Shown here: piece after piece, positions 1 through 11,412 of the stretch
Position numbering within the stretch: the stretch's first letter is position 1
Layout: every line of letters begins with the position of its first letter
Origin: CAVZRC01 sp963777695
GTDB lineage: Bacteria > Planctomycetota > Planctomycetia > Isosphaerales > Isosphaeraceae
Length of the DNA: 64,000 nucleotides
Direction of reading: 5' to 3'
NCBI GenBank assembly: GCA_963777695.1
Contig: CAVZRC010000004.1
Location: 3,906,001 to 3,970,000, forward strand
Made by a program: the position numbers and the translations under genes
The notes under the pieces: generated by a model
The model's database searches: none
Seen by the model: the letters and a program-made list of their open reading frames with translations, nothing else
Told to the model about the DNA's origin: nothing

Positions 1-536
1 CCGGGATGGCGCTTCAGCGACGACGGCTCGATCCGCGCGCCGGCCATGAGGCCCTCCGGGTCGCGGTGGCTGAGCTTGCCGTACTCGGGGGCCTTGCCGA
101 CGTCGAAATAGACGTCGCCGCCGGACTCGTACGCGAATCCCTTGTCGATCAGCGCCCGGTTGATCGCGACGATCTCGCCGATGTGCTCCGTCGCGCGGGG
201 CATGTGGTCGATCCCGACGACCTCGAGCGCCGCCAGGCAATCGAGATAATCCCGCGTGACCGCCTCGGCCAGCTCCAGGACGGTCGTCCCGTCCTTCTGG
301 GCCTGGACGATCAGCTTGTCGTCCACGTCGGTGATGTTGACCACCCACGTCACCTCGAAGCCGAGATACACCAGGTATCGCTTGATCGTGTCGAAGATGA
401 CCGGCCCGACCATGTGGCCGATGTGGCTGGGCGAATAGACCGTCGGCCCGCAGACGTACATCCCGACCTTGCCGGGCCGGACCGTCTCGAAGGGCTCCTT
501 GGCCTGAGCCAGTGTGTTATAGACGCGCAGGGGCAT
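1..536 (-). CDS. cysS: Cysteinyl-tRNA synthetase, N-terminal part (cut by window edge)
   Basis: Cytoplasmic class I aminoacyl-tRNA synthetase that charges tRNA-Cys with cysteine. Reading leftward from the ATG at 536, about 178 residues are present before the window ends. The N-terminus (MPLRVYNTLAQAKEPF), the zinc-ligand region MYVCGPTVY, the class I signature HIGH within SPSHIGHM, and the following NITDVDDKLI stretch are all typical of CysRS. The KMSKS loop and anticodon-binding part lie outside the window. It follows ispF on the same strand after a 94-base gap that holds a short tandem repeat, so the two may be co-transcribed. The frame is open over the visible part. Family assignment is very safe. 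Confidence 0.96.
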   Translation of the reverse strand, partial: MPLRVYNTLAQAKEPFETVRPGKVGMYVCGPTVYSPSHIGHMVGPVIFDTIKRYLVYLGFEVTWVVNITDVDDKLIVQAQKDGTTVLELAEAVTRDYLDCLAALEVVGIDHMPRATEHIGEIVAINRALIDKGFAYESGGDVYFDVGKAPEYGKLSHRDPEGLMAGARIEPSSLKRHP

Positions 537-547
537 GGGTCGATCTT

Positions 548-577
548 TCAGTGGTCAGTGTTCAGTGTTCAGTGGTC
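548..577. repeat. Short tandem repeat between ispF and cysS
   Basis: The stretch is built from CAGTGTT/CAGTGGT units (ttcagtggtcagtgttcagt and continuing) in the gap between ispF and cysS. It has no coding potential that I trust. Similar units of the type AGTCATTGGT lie at the other end of ispF. Confidence 0.6.
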
Positions 578-630
578 GAACAGGTGGTTGGTGTCGCGAG
601 TCAGTCCTGCTCTTGGCCGACCACTGTTGA

Positions 631-1110
631 CTATTGTGTGATGAGCACAACGGCCTCGCAGACGATGGCCTCGCCGCGGCCGACGGGCCCGACGTGCTCG
701 CCGGTCTTGGCCTTGACGTTCACGGCCGACTCCTCAACGCACAACAACCGTCCGAGATTGGCGCGGATGGCCGGCTTGTGGGGGCCGAGCTTGGGCTCCT
801 GGGCGTGGACGATCACGTCGCAGTTTACGACCTGCCACCCGGCCTTCCCGATCCGGTCCACCACCTCCGCCAGCAGGCACGTGCTGTCCAGCCCTCGCCA
901 CCGAGGATCCGTGTCCGGGTAATGCTCGCCGATGTCGCCCATGCCGGCCGCTCCCAGGAGGGCATCGGCCACCGCGTGGCAGACGACGTCCGCATCCGAA
1001 TGGCCAACCAACCCGCGCGGATGGGCGATCCGCTGACCACCCAGGATCAACGGTCAACCCTCCTCCAACCGGTGGGTGTCATGGCCAATCCCGATTCGCG
1101 TATTAGTCAT
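631..1110 (-). CDS. ispF: 2-C-methyl-D-erythritol 2,4-cyclodiphosphate synthase, broken by an in-frame TGA
   Basis: IspF makes MEcPP in the MEP isoprenoid pathway. From 1050 to 631 the frame gives a clear IspF body: ILGGQRIAHPRGLVGHSDAD with the HSDAD metal and substrate region, DIGEHYPDTD, and a C-terminal NVKAKTGEHVG motif. The expected N-terminus is also present upstream in the same frame, from ATG 1110: MTNTRIGIGHDTHRLEEG, with the family's Asp-x-His metal ligands in GHDTH. A TGA at 1056-1054 separates the two parts. The downstream frame could start only at the TTG at 1050 and would lose those metal ligands. One base change (TGA to GGA) would restore EEGGPLILGG. This is either a sequence error or a real nonsense mutation; start 1110 is chosen on homology. 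Confidence 0.9.
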
Positions 1111-1253
1111 TGGTCAATAGTCATTGGTGAACTGAGCCAGATCCTGGCCATGTTGTCACAATCTGTGAGCCAAGCCATTGTCTTCCATCCGGTTATCAGG
1201 GAGCAGGAGACCAATCTCCTGGCGCCGAAACGCCCGAGCCAATGACCAATGAC
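1104..1253. repeat. Direct and inverted AGTCATTGGT repeats upstream of ispF
   Basis: TAGTCATTGGT occurs at 1104-1114 and again at 1118-1128. An inverted version, CCAATGACCAATGAC, lies at about 1239-1253. The first copy overlaps the likely ispF start codon. Between the copies I see no gene. Confidence 0.5.
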
Positions 1254-1633
1254 AAACCCGACCAGTGACCATCAGACTAGCGTTTTTCCGCCAATCTGAC
1301 CATCCCGCCGCGCGACCTCGACATCTTTTCCCATTCTTCGGCCAACCGATTATCCATTTGAGAAGAAAAGGTTCAAGATTTTGCAAGCGGCCCTTTTCGT
1401 GACTTCTCGTGCCGAAGCGATGTCAATCTCTAAATCGTTCTTCGCTAAGATTTTGTGGCAAATCCGTGTCGCGTGAGGTTGGTGTGGCACTCGGAATGCA
1501 GTATCGGGATTCCAACGAACGCAGCCCAGGCAAGGACATCTCGGAGACCTTCGGGTCGCGGGAGAAGAGAGGATCGAGAGGGTTGCTCGAAACCGGAATC
1601 GAGTTGAGCCCCACAAGAATCAAGGAGGTCGTC
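1254..1633. other. Intergenic region upstream of the first csrA
   Basis: No gene supported. The last 43 bases (from 1591) are shared with the leader of the second csrA copy and end in a strong Shine-Dalgarno sequence (AAGGAGG, 1622-1628). The longer open frames on either strand have unnatural composition and no recognisable family. Confidence 0.5.
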
Positions 1634-2072
1634 ATGCTCGTACTGAGCCGCAAGGTGAATGAGAAGATCGTGATCGATGGGAACATCGTGGTGACGGTCG
1701 TGAAGATCGACCGCAACCAGATCCGAATCGGGATCGAGGCCCCCGGCCATATCCCCGTCTATCGCGAGGAGATCATCGGTACGCCGCGCCACGCCCGCTC
1801 GGAGGAGGCCGTCGCCGTGGGCGTTTGACGGCGGATGTTTACGAGTTGGAGACGGATCGCGAGGCACAGGCACGGAACCGGAATCGAGTTGAGCCCCAGG
1901 TTGACCGATCAAGGAGGTCGTCATGCTCGTACTGAGCCGCAAGGTGAATGAGAAGATCGTGATCGATGGGAACATCGTGGTGACGGTCGTGAAGATCGAC
2001 CGCAACCAGATCCGGCTCGGGATCGAGGCCCCCGGCCATATCCCCGTCTATCGCGAGGAGATCATCGGGACG
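1591..2072. repeat. Tandem duplication spanning csrA leader and coding start
   Basis: The block 1591-1783 recurs at 1876-2072. It covers AACCGGAATCGAGTTGAGCC, the Shine-Dalgarno site and about 150 coding bases of csrA. The offset is 285 bases in the leader and 289 bases in the coding part, so four bases differ in length just before the ribosome binding site. Confidence 0.85.
1634..1828 (+). CDS. csrA: Carbon storage regulator CsrA, copy 1
   Basis: Small homodimeric RNA-binding protein that binds GGA motifs in mRNA leaders and controls translation and stability. The 64 residues begin MLVLSRKVNEKIVI and contain VKIDRNQIRIGIEAP and VYREEI, which cover the N-terminal and C-terminal RNA-contact strands, including the conserved Arg in VYREE. 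ATG 1634 is chosen because AAGGAGG lies 5 bases upstream and the family always starts with MLxLxR. The frame is open further upstream, but that part is not conserved. The C-terminal tail (PRHARSEEAVAVGV) differs from copy 2. It is the first of two tandem copies that share their leader. Confidence 0.95.
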   Translation: MLVLSRKVNEKIVIDGNIVVTVVKIDRNQIRIGIEAPGHIPVYREEIIGTPRHARSEEAVAVGV

Positions 2073-2117
2073 ATGCGTGGGGCGGCACTCGAAGAAGGCG
2101 TTGCGGTTTGCGTCTGA
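1923..2117 (+). CDS. csrA: Carbon storage regulator CsrA, copy 2
   Basis: Second 64-residue CsrA, 94 bases after copy 1. Residues 1-50 differ from copy 1 at only one position that I can see (IRLGIEAP instead of IRIGIEAP), while the last 14 residues (MRGAALEEGVAVCV) are unrelated in detail. The same AAGGAGGTCGTC leader precedes ATG 1923. The near-identity of DNA over the leader and first 150 coding bases points to a recent tandem duplication with a diverged 3' end. The two tails suggest that the copies may be diverging, or that one 3' end was altered by recombination. Confidence 0.95.
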   Translation: MLVLSRKVNEKIVIDGNIVVTVVKIDRNQIRLGIEAPGHIPVYREEIIGTMRGAALEEGVAVCV

Positions 2118-2720
2118 ACCCCGCCGAGTGATGCCCTCGTCTCGCACGGCGGGGCGATATCGGCCATACCGGACGTAGGCTTGCCATCCCGAGATCGCTA
2201 CGAGATATCTCGTTGCACGGCCCTTCCGGTTCCGAGTGGGTAAGGATCGATACCCCCGACTCGGTCTCTCGAGGTTGAATGATATGGCCGCCCGGCAGGC
2301 GCGGCCAGTGGGACGATGCTGCGCCCTCAAGCATGATCTTGATCTCGTCCGGTCACATCCCGCGATCGGCTCTCTGGACGACGTCGTCCGCATGATCGAC
2401 CCGGCCTGGCCTCCCGTTCCGCGCCCCGTTCGGGCCCGCGGCCGGACTCCCTTGCCGATGGGAATCCGACCGTTGGTCGCCGATTAGGCGGGCGAATCGA
2501 GACGGCTCCGCGCCGGACGACCGCGAATGCCTCCGTCAACGCTCGTAGGAGGTTCGGACCGGATCGCGTATGATAGAATGCCGAAGACATCCGGCGAATC
2601 GAGAAGAGATCTCTCGATTGACGTCGATCGCCCCATTGACCGGAACGATGGCCTCGGGTCGTCGATTCATCCGGGAAGGTGCGAGCGCAGATCATCGGAG
2701 CGAGACGGCCAGGGGGTCAA
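2118..2720. other. Intergenic region between csrA and the first kinase
   Basis: No gene supported over about 600 bases. Two palindromic sites are visible: ACGAGATATCTCGT at 2200-2213, and an inverted repeat AATCGAGA/TCTCGATT with a 7-base spacer at 2597-2619, about 100 bases before the kinase start. Either could be an operator or hairpin. Function is unknown. Confidence 0.4.
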
Positions 2721-4385
<1,665 letters not shown>

Positions 4386-4461
4386 CCCTCCCGGCTCGAG
4401 CGGATCATGCGGGGCTTTTCCGCGAAGGACCCGATCGACCTCGGCGAGAACGGGGCGGATG

Positions 4462-7400
4462 TCACTTCGTACCGGGGCGCGAGTCGTAGATGGCGACCGG
4501 ATTCCCGTTGATGAAGGGGTCGCCGGCCGCGGCCAGGAATCGCCCGTCTCCGGAAAAGGCGAGCGAAAGCACCGAGCGGTGCAAGTCTTCGAACACGAAC
4601 AATTCTTGGCCGGTGGCGACGTGCCAGAGCCGCACGGAACCATCCGGACCGGCGCTGGCTAGCGTCTTTCCGTCGGGCGAAAACGCGAGGCTGCTCACCC
4701 GCCCACGGTGGCCGATCAGCGATCGACGCTCATGATCGTGAGACGACGACACGAGGGTGATGTTCCCCTGACTGTGACCGAATGCCAGCCTATTTCCGTC
4801 GGGTGAAGAACCGGCGACGACATCGACGGGGCAGGAGAACTCCCGGACGACCCGATCGTGCTCGAGACTCCACGAGCGAACGACGGACGGCTCGACATCG
4901 CACATCATGAGAGTGCGGCGATCTGCCGCCGGGGACAATAGCGGAGGCTCGGCGACGCTGCGACAAGGGAGAGTGTGCTCCCGCCAATCCTTCCCGTCAC
5001 AAATCCACAGCCGACCGTCGAATCGAGAGCGCGATCAGTTGACCTTCCGCGGTATATGCGAGACGAATCGAGTACGTCTGCCAGACGGGCCCTGGAGGTG
5101 AGACGGGAGGTGGATCGAATGGAGGCAGTTCCCGGTGTTGCCCCATGTGCCAGCGCCTGATTCGTCCGCTCGGTCCGACGACAGCGATATGGCTCCCGTC
5201 TCGTGAGAAGACCGGCGGCGTCAGGTCGGCGGAGACGATCGGCAGCGTCGTCAACGATCCGGGCTGCAAGGCATCGCCGAGCACCAAGGCGCCATCGCGA
5301 AGGCTCATGGCCAGGGAAGCACCGCGGGGTGCGAATGCGACGTGTCTGACCGTCGAGAGGCCGGTCGCGATCCAGCGAACGGAGTCCGACCGGGAAGGCA
5401 AATCCCAGATCCTTGCCGTCGTATCCTCGCTCGCGGTCAAGAGCCGCCGGCTGTCCGGTGAAAATCGTGCCGACCAGATTCGTCTCTGGTGCGCATGGAA
5501 ATGCCACGCCACGTCACCCTCGGGGAGACGCCAGACGACGATCGTCCCCTCTCCGTCGGCGCCGACCAGGCGACGGCCGTCGGGCGAGAAATCAACCGAT
5601 CGGATGGTTCCCATCGGCGGTTTCTGGAGCGCAACCGGCTCGAACGTGTTCGTACGCCAGAGATACATGGTCCCAGCCTGTCCGCCGCTCGCCAGCAGCG
5701 ATCCGTCGGGTGAAGTGGCGAGGCACAGCAGGGATCCTCCGGGCGTCGCCGAAAATCGGACCGCCCGACTCCTGGTGTCCCAGACGCGGAGGCCCCCGTG
5801 ATTGTCGGCCGAGGCAATCTCCCATCCGTTCGGCAAGAAGACCGCGGCGGAGACCGGGCCGTCATGGCCATCGAAGTCGATGGGTGATCCCGGAGCGTCC
5901 AGGTCCCAGGCCCGTACGAGCCGGTCGGCGCCGGCCGTCACCAGCCGCCGGCCGTCGCGAGAGAAATTGACCGCAGAGACCTCTCCCCGGTGCCCCGGTT
6001 CGAGTGCGCGCCAGGTCTCGTCGGCGAGGTTCCAGATCCGGACCGTCCCGTCCTCGCATCCCGAGGCCAACCGCAGGCCATCGGGAGAAAATCGAACGGA
6101 GTTTTCATCCCCCGCCCCGTGCCCCGGAGCGGGAGACGGTCCCGGACGAAGGATCGTCCGATTCGCGCCGGTCGCGGGATCCCAGAGATGGATCGTGCGG
6201 TCGGCTCCGCAAGTCGCCACGGTCAGGCCATCGGGTGAGAATGCTGCCCCATAAACGATATGACTATGCCCGCTGTACCGGATCGCCTCGCGCGGCCGGG
6301 ATGACGCGTGTGCGTCCAGCCATTGCCATTCGAAGCCTTTGAGAGCCCCTTCGTGCCGGAATTCGTCCAGGAGTTTCCGCGACTCGTCCAGTTCCCCTCG
6401 CTGCGAGTGTCGGAACGCCACGCCCATCTGCCCCGCGTAGAGCCGCTCCCGCAATCGGTCCGCCTGTTGCTCGGCTCGTAGCCGATATCCCTCCGAGATC
6501 TCATGGGCACGGCTGACCAGGACATAACCGACCGCCAGCGCAGCCACGCCGAACAGGACCAGCAGCGCGGCGGCACTCGTCATGGCGGCCAGCAAGGGAT
6601 TCCGCCGGCACCAGCGACGGGACCGTTCCCACGCTCCGATCGGACGCGCCAGGATCGACTCTCCGGCCAGCCACCGTTCGAGATCTTCGGCCAAGGCCAG
6701 GGCCGATGGGTAGCGTCGGCCGGGATCTTTCTCCAGGCACTTCAGACAGATGGTCTCCAAATCGCGATCGATGAGCGGGTTGAAAGTCGCCGGTGCCCGG
6801 GGTTCCTGCTCGCGAACGGCCAGGAGTGTATCCAGCGGCAGCAGGCCGCGAAATGGCGGCTGTCCGGTGAGCAGGGTGTAGAGGATCGCACCGAGGCCGT
6901 AGATGTCGCTGGCGGTGGTCGTCGCGCTCCGCTCCGCCGAACCCGGCCGGGACGCGGTCTGCTCGGGTGCCATATATGCCGGCGTGCCGATGATCGCGCC
7001 GGTTTGCGTCTGGGACTGATCCACGTGCAGCCATTTGGCCAGGCCGAAGTCGGCAACGTGCGGCCTTCCCTCGGCGTCGAGCAAGATGTTCGACGGCTTG
7101 AGATCGCGATGGAGGATGCCCCGCTGGTGGGCGTGGTGTACGGCCCGGGCGATCGCTTCGACCAGTTCGGCCGGGCGCCTCGGGCTGGCGGAGAATTCCC
7201 GGACCTGTTCGCCGAGGCTACCGCCCTCGAACAATTTCATGCTGAAGAACGGGCGCCCATCGTGCTCGCCGATCTCATAGATCGGGACGATGTGCGGATG
7301 ATCGAGATGGGCGGCCGCCTCCGCCTCCGCACGAAACCGCCGGTCATCTCCTGCCGCGTCCGACGTGCTCCCGCGAAGCACCTTCAAGGCCACGAGCCGG

Positions 7401-7771
7401 TTCAGGCTCTTCTGGCGGGCCTTGAAGACGATTCCCATCCCCCCGCGGCCGACTTCGGCGAGCAGGTCGTAATCGCCGAACGACAGAGAGACCGTACTTA
7501 CCGGCGGACGGGAAGACGGCGGACGGAGTCCGGCGATGTACCGGTCGAGCTGTCCGACGGCGGTCATGAACTGGGCCAGATCCTCGGCGATCTCGGGATG
7601 CCCGGCGAGCAAAGCGGCCGGGTCGGGCGCGGTCCCGGACTCCGCGGCTTCCAGATAATCGGCGAGCACCCGATCGAGTCGGTCTTCGTCGTCCGGAGGA
7701 TGGATGGTGTTCAATGGTGTTGGAATACCAATAAGATTGACCTGGTCAGGATCTCTGCAAGATACACGCAT
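4462..7771 (-). CDS. Ser/Thr protein kinase with WD40 repeats (one frameshift)
   Basis: Transmembrane Hanks-type kinase with an extracytoplasmic WD40 propeller. In order: a short N-terminal region, kinase domain (EVGRGGMGIVFKA loop, VALKVL lysine, HRDLKPSNILL, DFGLAK, GTPAYMAPEQ, SDIYGLGAILY), a transmembrane helix (LLAAMTSAAALLVLFGVAAL), a charged linker, then about ten WD40 repeats of the form FSPDGxxLxSxxxDxxxxxWD. The large frame stops at 4997. An extra base at about 5021-5023 causes this: removing it gives ALSFDGRLWICDGKDW and runs into the frame ending at 4462, which holds two or three more WD repeats. The start is uncertain. ATG 7771 is the first ATG in frame; TTG 7714 is also possible, because upstream codon use looks unlike the gene. 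Confidence 0.88.
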
Positions 7772-8024
7772 CCTGTGGATTTTCAAATGAAAGATTCAAG
7801 AACTGCGGGCTCTCTAAATCTGGGACCTTGGATCTGGACTCCGCGATCCCGAATCGATGGCCGCCGACGGCCGCGTCGGGTATGGTGCGTCGATGATATC
7901 ACAAACCGGCGGGCCTGCCGACAGGATCCGAGGTCTCGTACAGTTCAAACGTGCCGTCAACTTCCTCCTGGTCACGCCCTCGGAGTACATGAAGAAGACT
8001 CTGTCCCGGGTGACCCCGGATCAC

Positions 8025-11000
8025 TCAGCCCAGGGCCAAGCCCGATCCCAACTTCCGGTTCTTCGACCGGGTGGCCAGCAGCAGGTCCAGCGACGACACC
8101 GTCCCATCGCCTGTCACGGCGGCGCTCAACGGCGCCCAGCCCAGCTCCATCGTATCGCTGATGCTCGCCGCGATCGCGTTGAGGTCGTTCTGGTTAACGA
8201 TCCCGTCGCCGGCCACGTCGCCCAGCAACCGGTCGAAGTGATGCACCGCCACCTGGCCGCTGGGCAGCTTGATGTCCACCTCGTAGTAGCCGTCCGGCGC
8301 CGTCGTCGTCGGGCTGTTGCCGATCCCCCCCGACCCGAAATTGATCTCGATGGCGTGGTCGAGCACCGAGAGCATCGTCGGGCTCGACAGCGGGACCGCC
8401 ACCTTGCTCGATGTGTCGCCGTTCAGGTCGTACTTGTAGATCATGATGTCCGGCGAGGCCGTCCCGATCGAGTTGATGATGGCCGTCAGCTCGGCGCCGC
8501 TCTGGGCGTCGCTCTCGTTGAAGCCGAGGTCGAGATACTGGATGAACGACCGGCTCGGGCTGCCGTGCTCGACCGTGAAGTTGCTGACCTGGAGCTGACC
8601 GGGTTGGGCCATCGCGAAGACCTGGTTGGCGAAGGTCACGTTGGGACCCTTCGGCGCCTCCTGGAGGTTGCCGGCCGCGTCGAGTCCGATACTGTAGAAG
8701 GAATACGTGTGCGGCCGACTATCGGTGAGCCCTTGATAGGCGATCATCGAGTGGTAATTGCCATTGCTGTCGGCAAATCCGGCAGGGATGGCATAAGGGC
8801 CGACATCCTGGTAGGTGCCCCCATCGACCGAGACGAAGACCTGGAAATAGACCAGGGCGGCGCCGCCGGGGTCGGACCCGGTGAGGTCGAGCGTGAAGGT
8901 GCCGGTCGTGCTATTGACCGTGCTGGGATTCGCCCCCGACGTGGCGTCAACGCTGGTGACCGGCGGCGTCAGGTCGGGTAGGTAGGTGCTGGCCTCGATC
9001 AACAAGCTCTTGTTCTCGACGTTGCCGGCGAGGTCCTCGGCGATGCTGTAGAAGGAATAGCTGGTGTTGCTCGCGCCGGTGTAGTTGGCCGTCGGATTGG
9101 AGGCCGGTACCGTCGTCCATCGCGCCCAGGGACCACCGTTGATCGAGGCGTAGATGGCGTAGGAGGCGACGCCCGCGGCCGGGCCACCATCGGCCGCGTT
9201 GGGATCCGAGCCGGTGACCGAGACGGGGAAGCTGAGGCTGGTGCCGCGGGCCGCCAGCGCGTTGACATGGCTGGTGGGCGGGGTCGTGTCCATTAGCCAG
9301 GAGGTCGAGAGCGAGCCGGTGCCTGGGTTGCCGTACGGATCGGTGATGTCGGCCGCATTGACGGTGAGCGTGAACGCGCCCTGGGCCGTCGTCAGACTCG
9401 TCAGGGGACCGATCGCGTAGGTCGCGGTCGTACCGCCGAGCAGGCTGAGGGAGACGCTGCTGTTGATCAGGTTAGACCCGCCGTCGTAGGTGAGCGTCAG
9501 GGCGCCCGGGCTCAGGCTGCCGGTGCCGACGGGCAGGCTGAAGGTGACGTCGATGGCCGACACGGCCGTGTCAGTCGGGCTCGAGACCTTTGCGATCGAG
9601 GTGATGCTCAACGGCGGGAGGATCCGGACGGTCTGCTGGGCCGAAGCGGGTGTCGGCTGGACATCCCCCGCGTTGTCGGTCGCGATGCTGTAGAAGCCGT
9701 AGGTGTTGCCGGCCTGGCCCGTGAAGGTAGCCGACGGTTGGGAGGGCGTGACAGTGGCGAGAAGCGCGAATGCCCCGCCGTTGGTCGCATCGTAGATGGC
9801 GATCGAGGCGACTTCGGAGGGCGCGAGCCCGTTGGCCCCGTCGGGGTCGGTGGCGGTCACCGAGACGGTGAAGCTGGTGGACGTGGTGACCGTGGGCAGG
9901 ACATTGATCGTGCTGGTGGGCGGAGTGACGTCGGTCAGGACGACATCCCGGTGGTCCAGACCTCCGGCATAGCTGATCATGAGCTGGCGGCCATCGACGG
10001 TCATCACCGCCCCTTCGGCAAGCCCGGCAAACGAGCCTTGGATTGGGGCTGTTCCGCCGTTGCTGATGATCGTGAACGACTCCCCGAGGGCGGAAACGAA
10101 CCCGTTTGTGAAAGTAACATTCAGGGTCCCGGCGAGTGCGACGCCGCCGCTCACCTGAATCTGTCCATATTCGGTCCCCGCGGCCAGCCCACCGATCAAC
10201 TCATTGAGGACCGCCGCGGGCGCTTGAGCATAGCTTGAGGTGACCAGTGAATCATTGAGGTTAATCTGACTTCCATTGGTGAGGTTGCCGTAAGACACGC
10301 TTCCTCCGCCACTCGAACCGACGCTCCCACTGCCGGTCTGGACATACTCGCCCAGGCTGAGAATTCCTTGAAGCACCTGGACAACGCCGCCGTTATAGAA
10401 GGGTGTGTTCAGATACGTCGTCCCGTCGGCGCCGGACTTGACGAATAGTCCGAGGTTCGTGAAGACGGTGCTGCCACCGATCGTGCAGTCAACCTGGTCG
10501 TTGAATTCGCCTGTGGCCTTATTGGTCAGGCCGCCGCCTTCGATCGTCAGGTCGCCGGCCGAGACGTCGATCGTGCCGGTATTCGTGCTCTGGCCGGTCT
10601 GCGTCCACACCAGACCCGCTTGCGAGAGGTCGATGGTCCCGGCGTTGTCGAGGGCCGTGACGCCCAGATACCGCCCCCCGCCCAGGCCGGAGTCGTCGGA
10701 GGAGCGGATCGTCCCATCGGGTGCATTGGTGAGCGTCCCGTTCACGTCCATTTCGGCGTAGTAGGATGTGCCGGCCGCGCCTTCGGAGTTGAGGTCGATC
10801 AGTCCGTGGTTGGTGAACCCCTTGGCCACCTCGAGGATGGCGTGCGCATAGGGCGAGCCTTCGGTCAGCTCGATGGCCGAGCCGGTTGCGGTCGTGAGCG
10901 TCCCATTGAGATAGGAGTAATAGGCTTGCACGAGGATGGTCCCGTCGTTGACCAGGTCGAGGTTCAGCGTGTCCGCGAACAGGTTCAGCGTCGTGCCGGC

Positions 11001-11412
11001 GGCGTTGGTGAGCACCCCGGGTCCGTCGAGCGTCGTGGCGTACAGGGAGACCGCCGTATCGGCGGTCGACACGTCTCCCGCGAGGTGCACCGTGCTGGAA
11101 CTCGCCGCCAGGCTCGCCAGCGTGACGTTCGCATCGAGCATCGCGGTCGTATTATTCAGCGAAAGATCCCCCGTATCCGCGATCGTCCCGGCCGAGTCGT
11201 CGAACGTACCGCCGTTACTGGCGGAGAAGGTGAGCGTGCGGCCGTGGGCGATGTCGATGGTGCCGGTGTTGGTCAGGCCGCCTCCGGTGATGGTGAGGTC
11301 CCCCGCCGTGACGTCGATCGTGCCGGTATTCGTGCTCTGGCCGGACTGCGTCCACACCAGACCCGCTTGCGAGAGGTCGATGGTCCCGGCGTTGTCCAGG
11401 GCCGTGACGCCC
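8025..11412 (-). CDS. Giant surface protein, C-terminal part: last repeat units, Ig/FN3-like domains, dockerin-like end
   Basis: Last of three frames that form one broken giant gene. It begins inside a tandem unit at a 2-base deletion. It continues through NTGTIDV/LDNAGTIDLSQAG beta-strand repeats, then three modules of about 110 residues with TPPTSxxN and YxFYSIAxDxAGN signatures (Ig or fibronectin-like), and ends in GDVAGDGIVNQNDL...VTGDGTVSSLDLLLA. That last part has the paired EF-hand-like Asp patterns of a dockerin-type domain, often used by planctomycetes at protein C-termini. The reading frame opens at 11471, but the first 20 residues there are out of frame. The gene probably encodes an exported adhesin or matrix protein. 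The specific function is not known. Confidence 0.8.

Noticed and set aside
1054..1056. TGA in ispF as a selenocysteine codon
   Set aside because: The position is not a conserved Cys in IspF, no hairpin resembling a SECIS element was noted next to it, and other errors abound in the window.
1156..1616. Minus-strand frames upstream of csrA
   Set aside because: Short, overlapping several frames, and partly made of the duplicated csrA leader read backwards.
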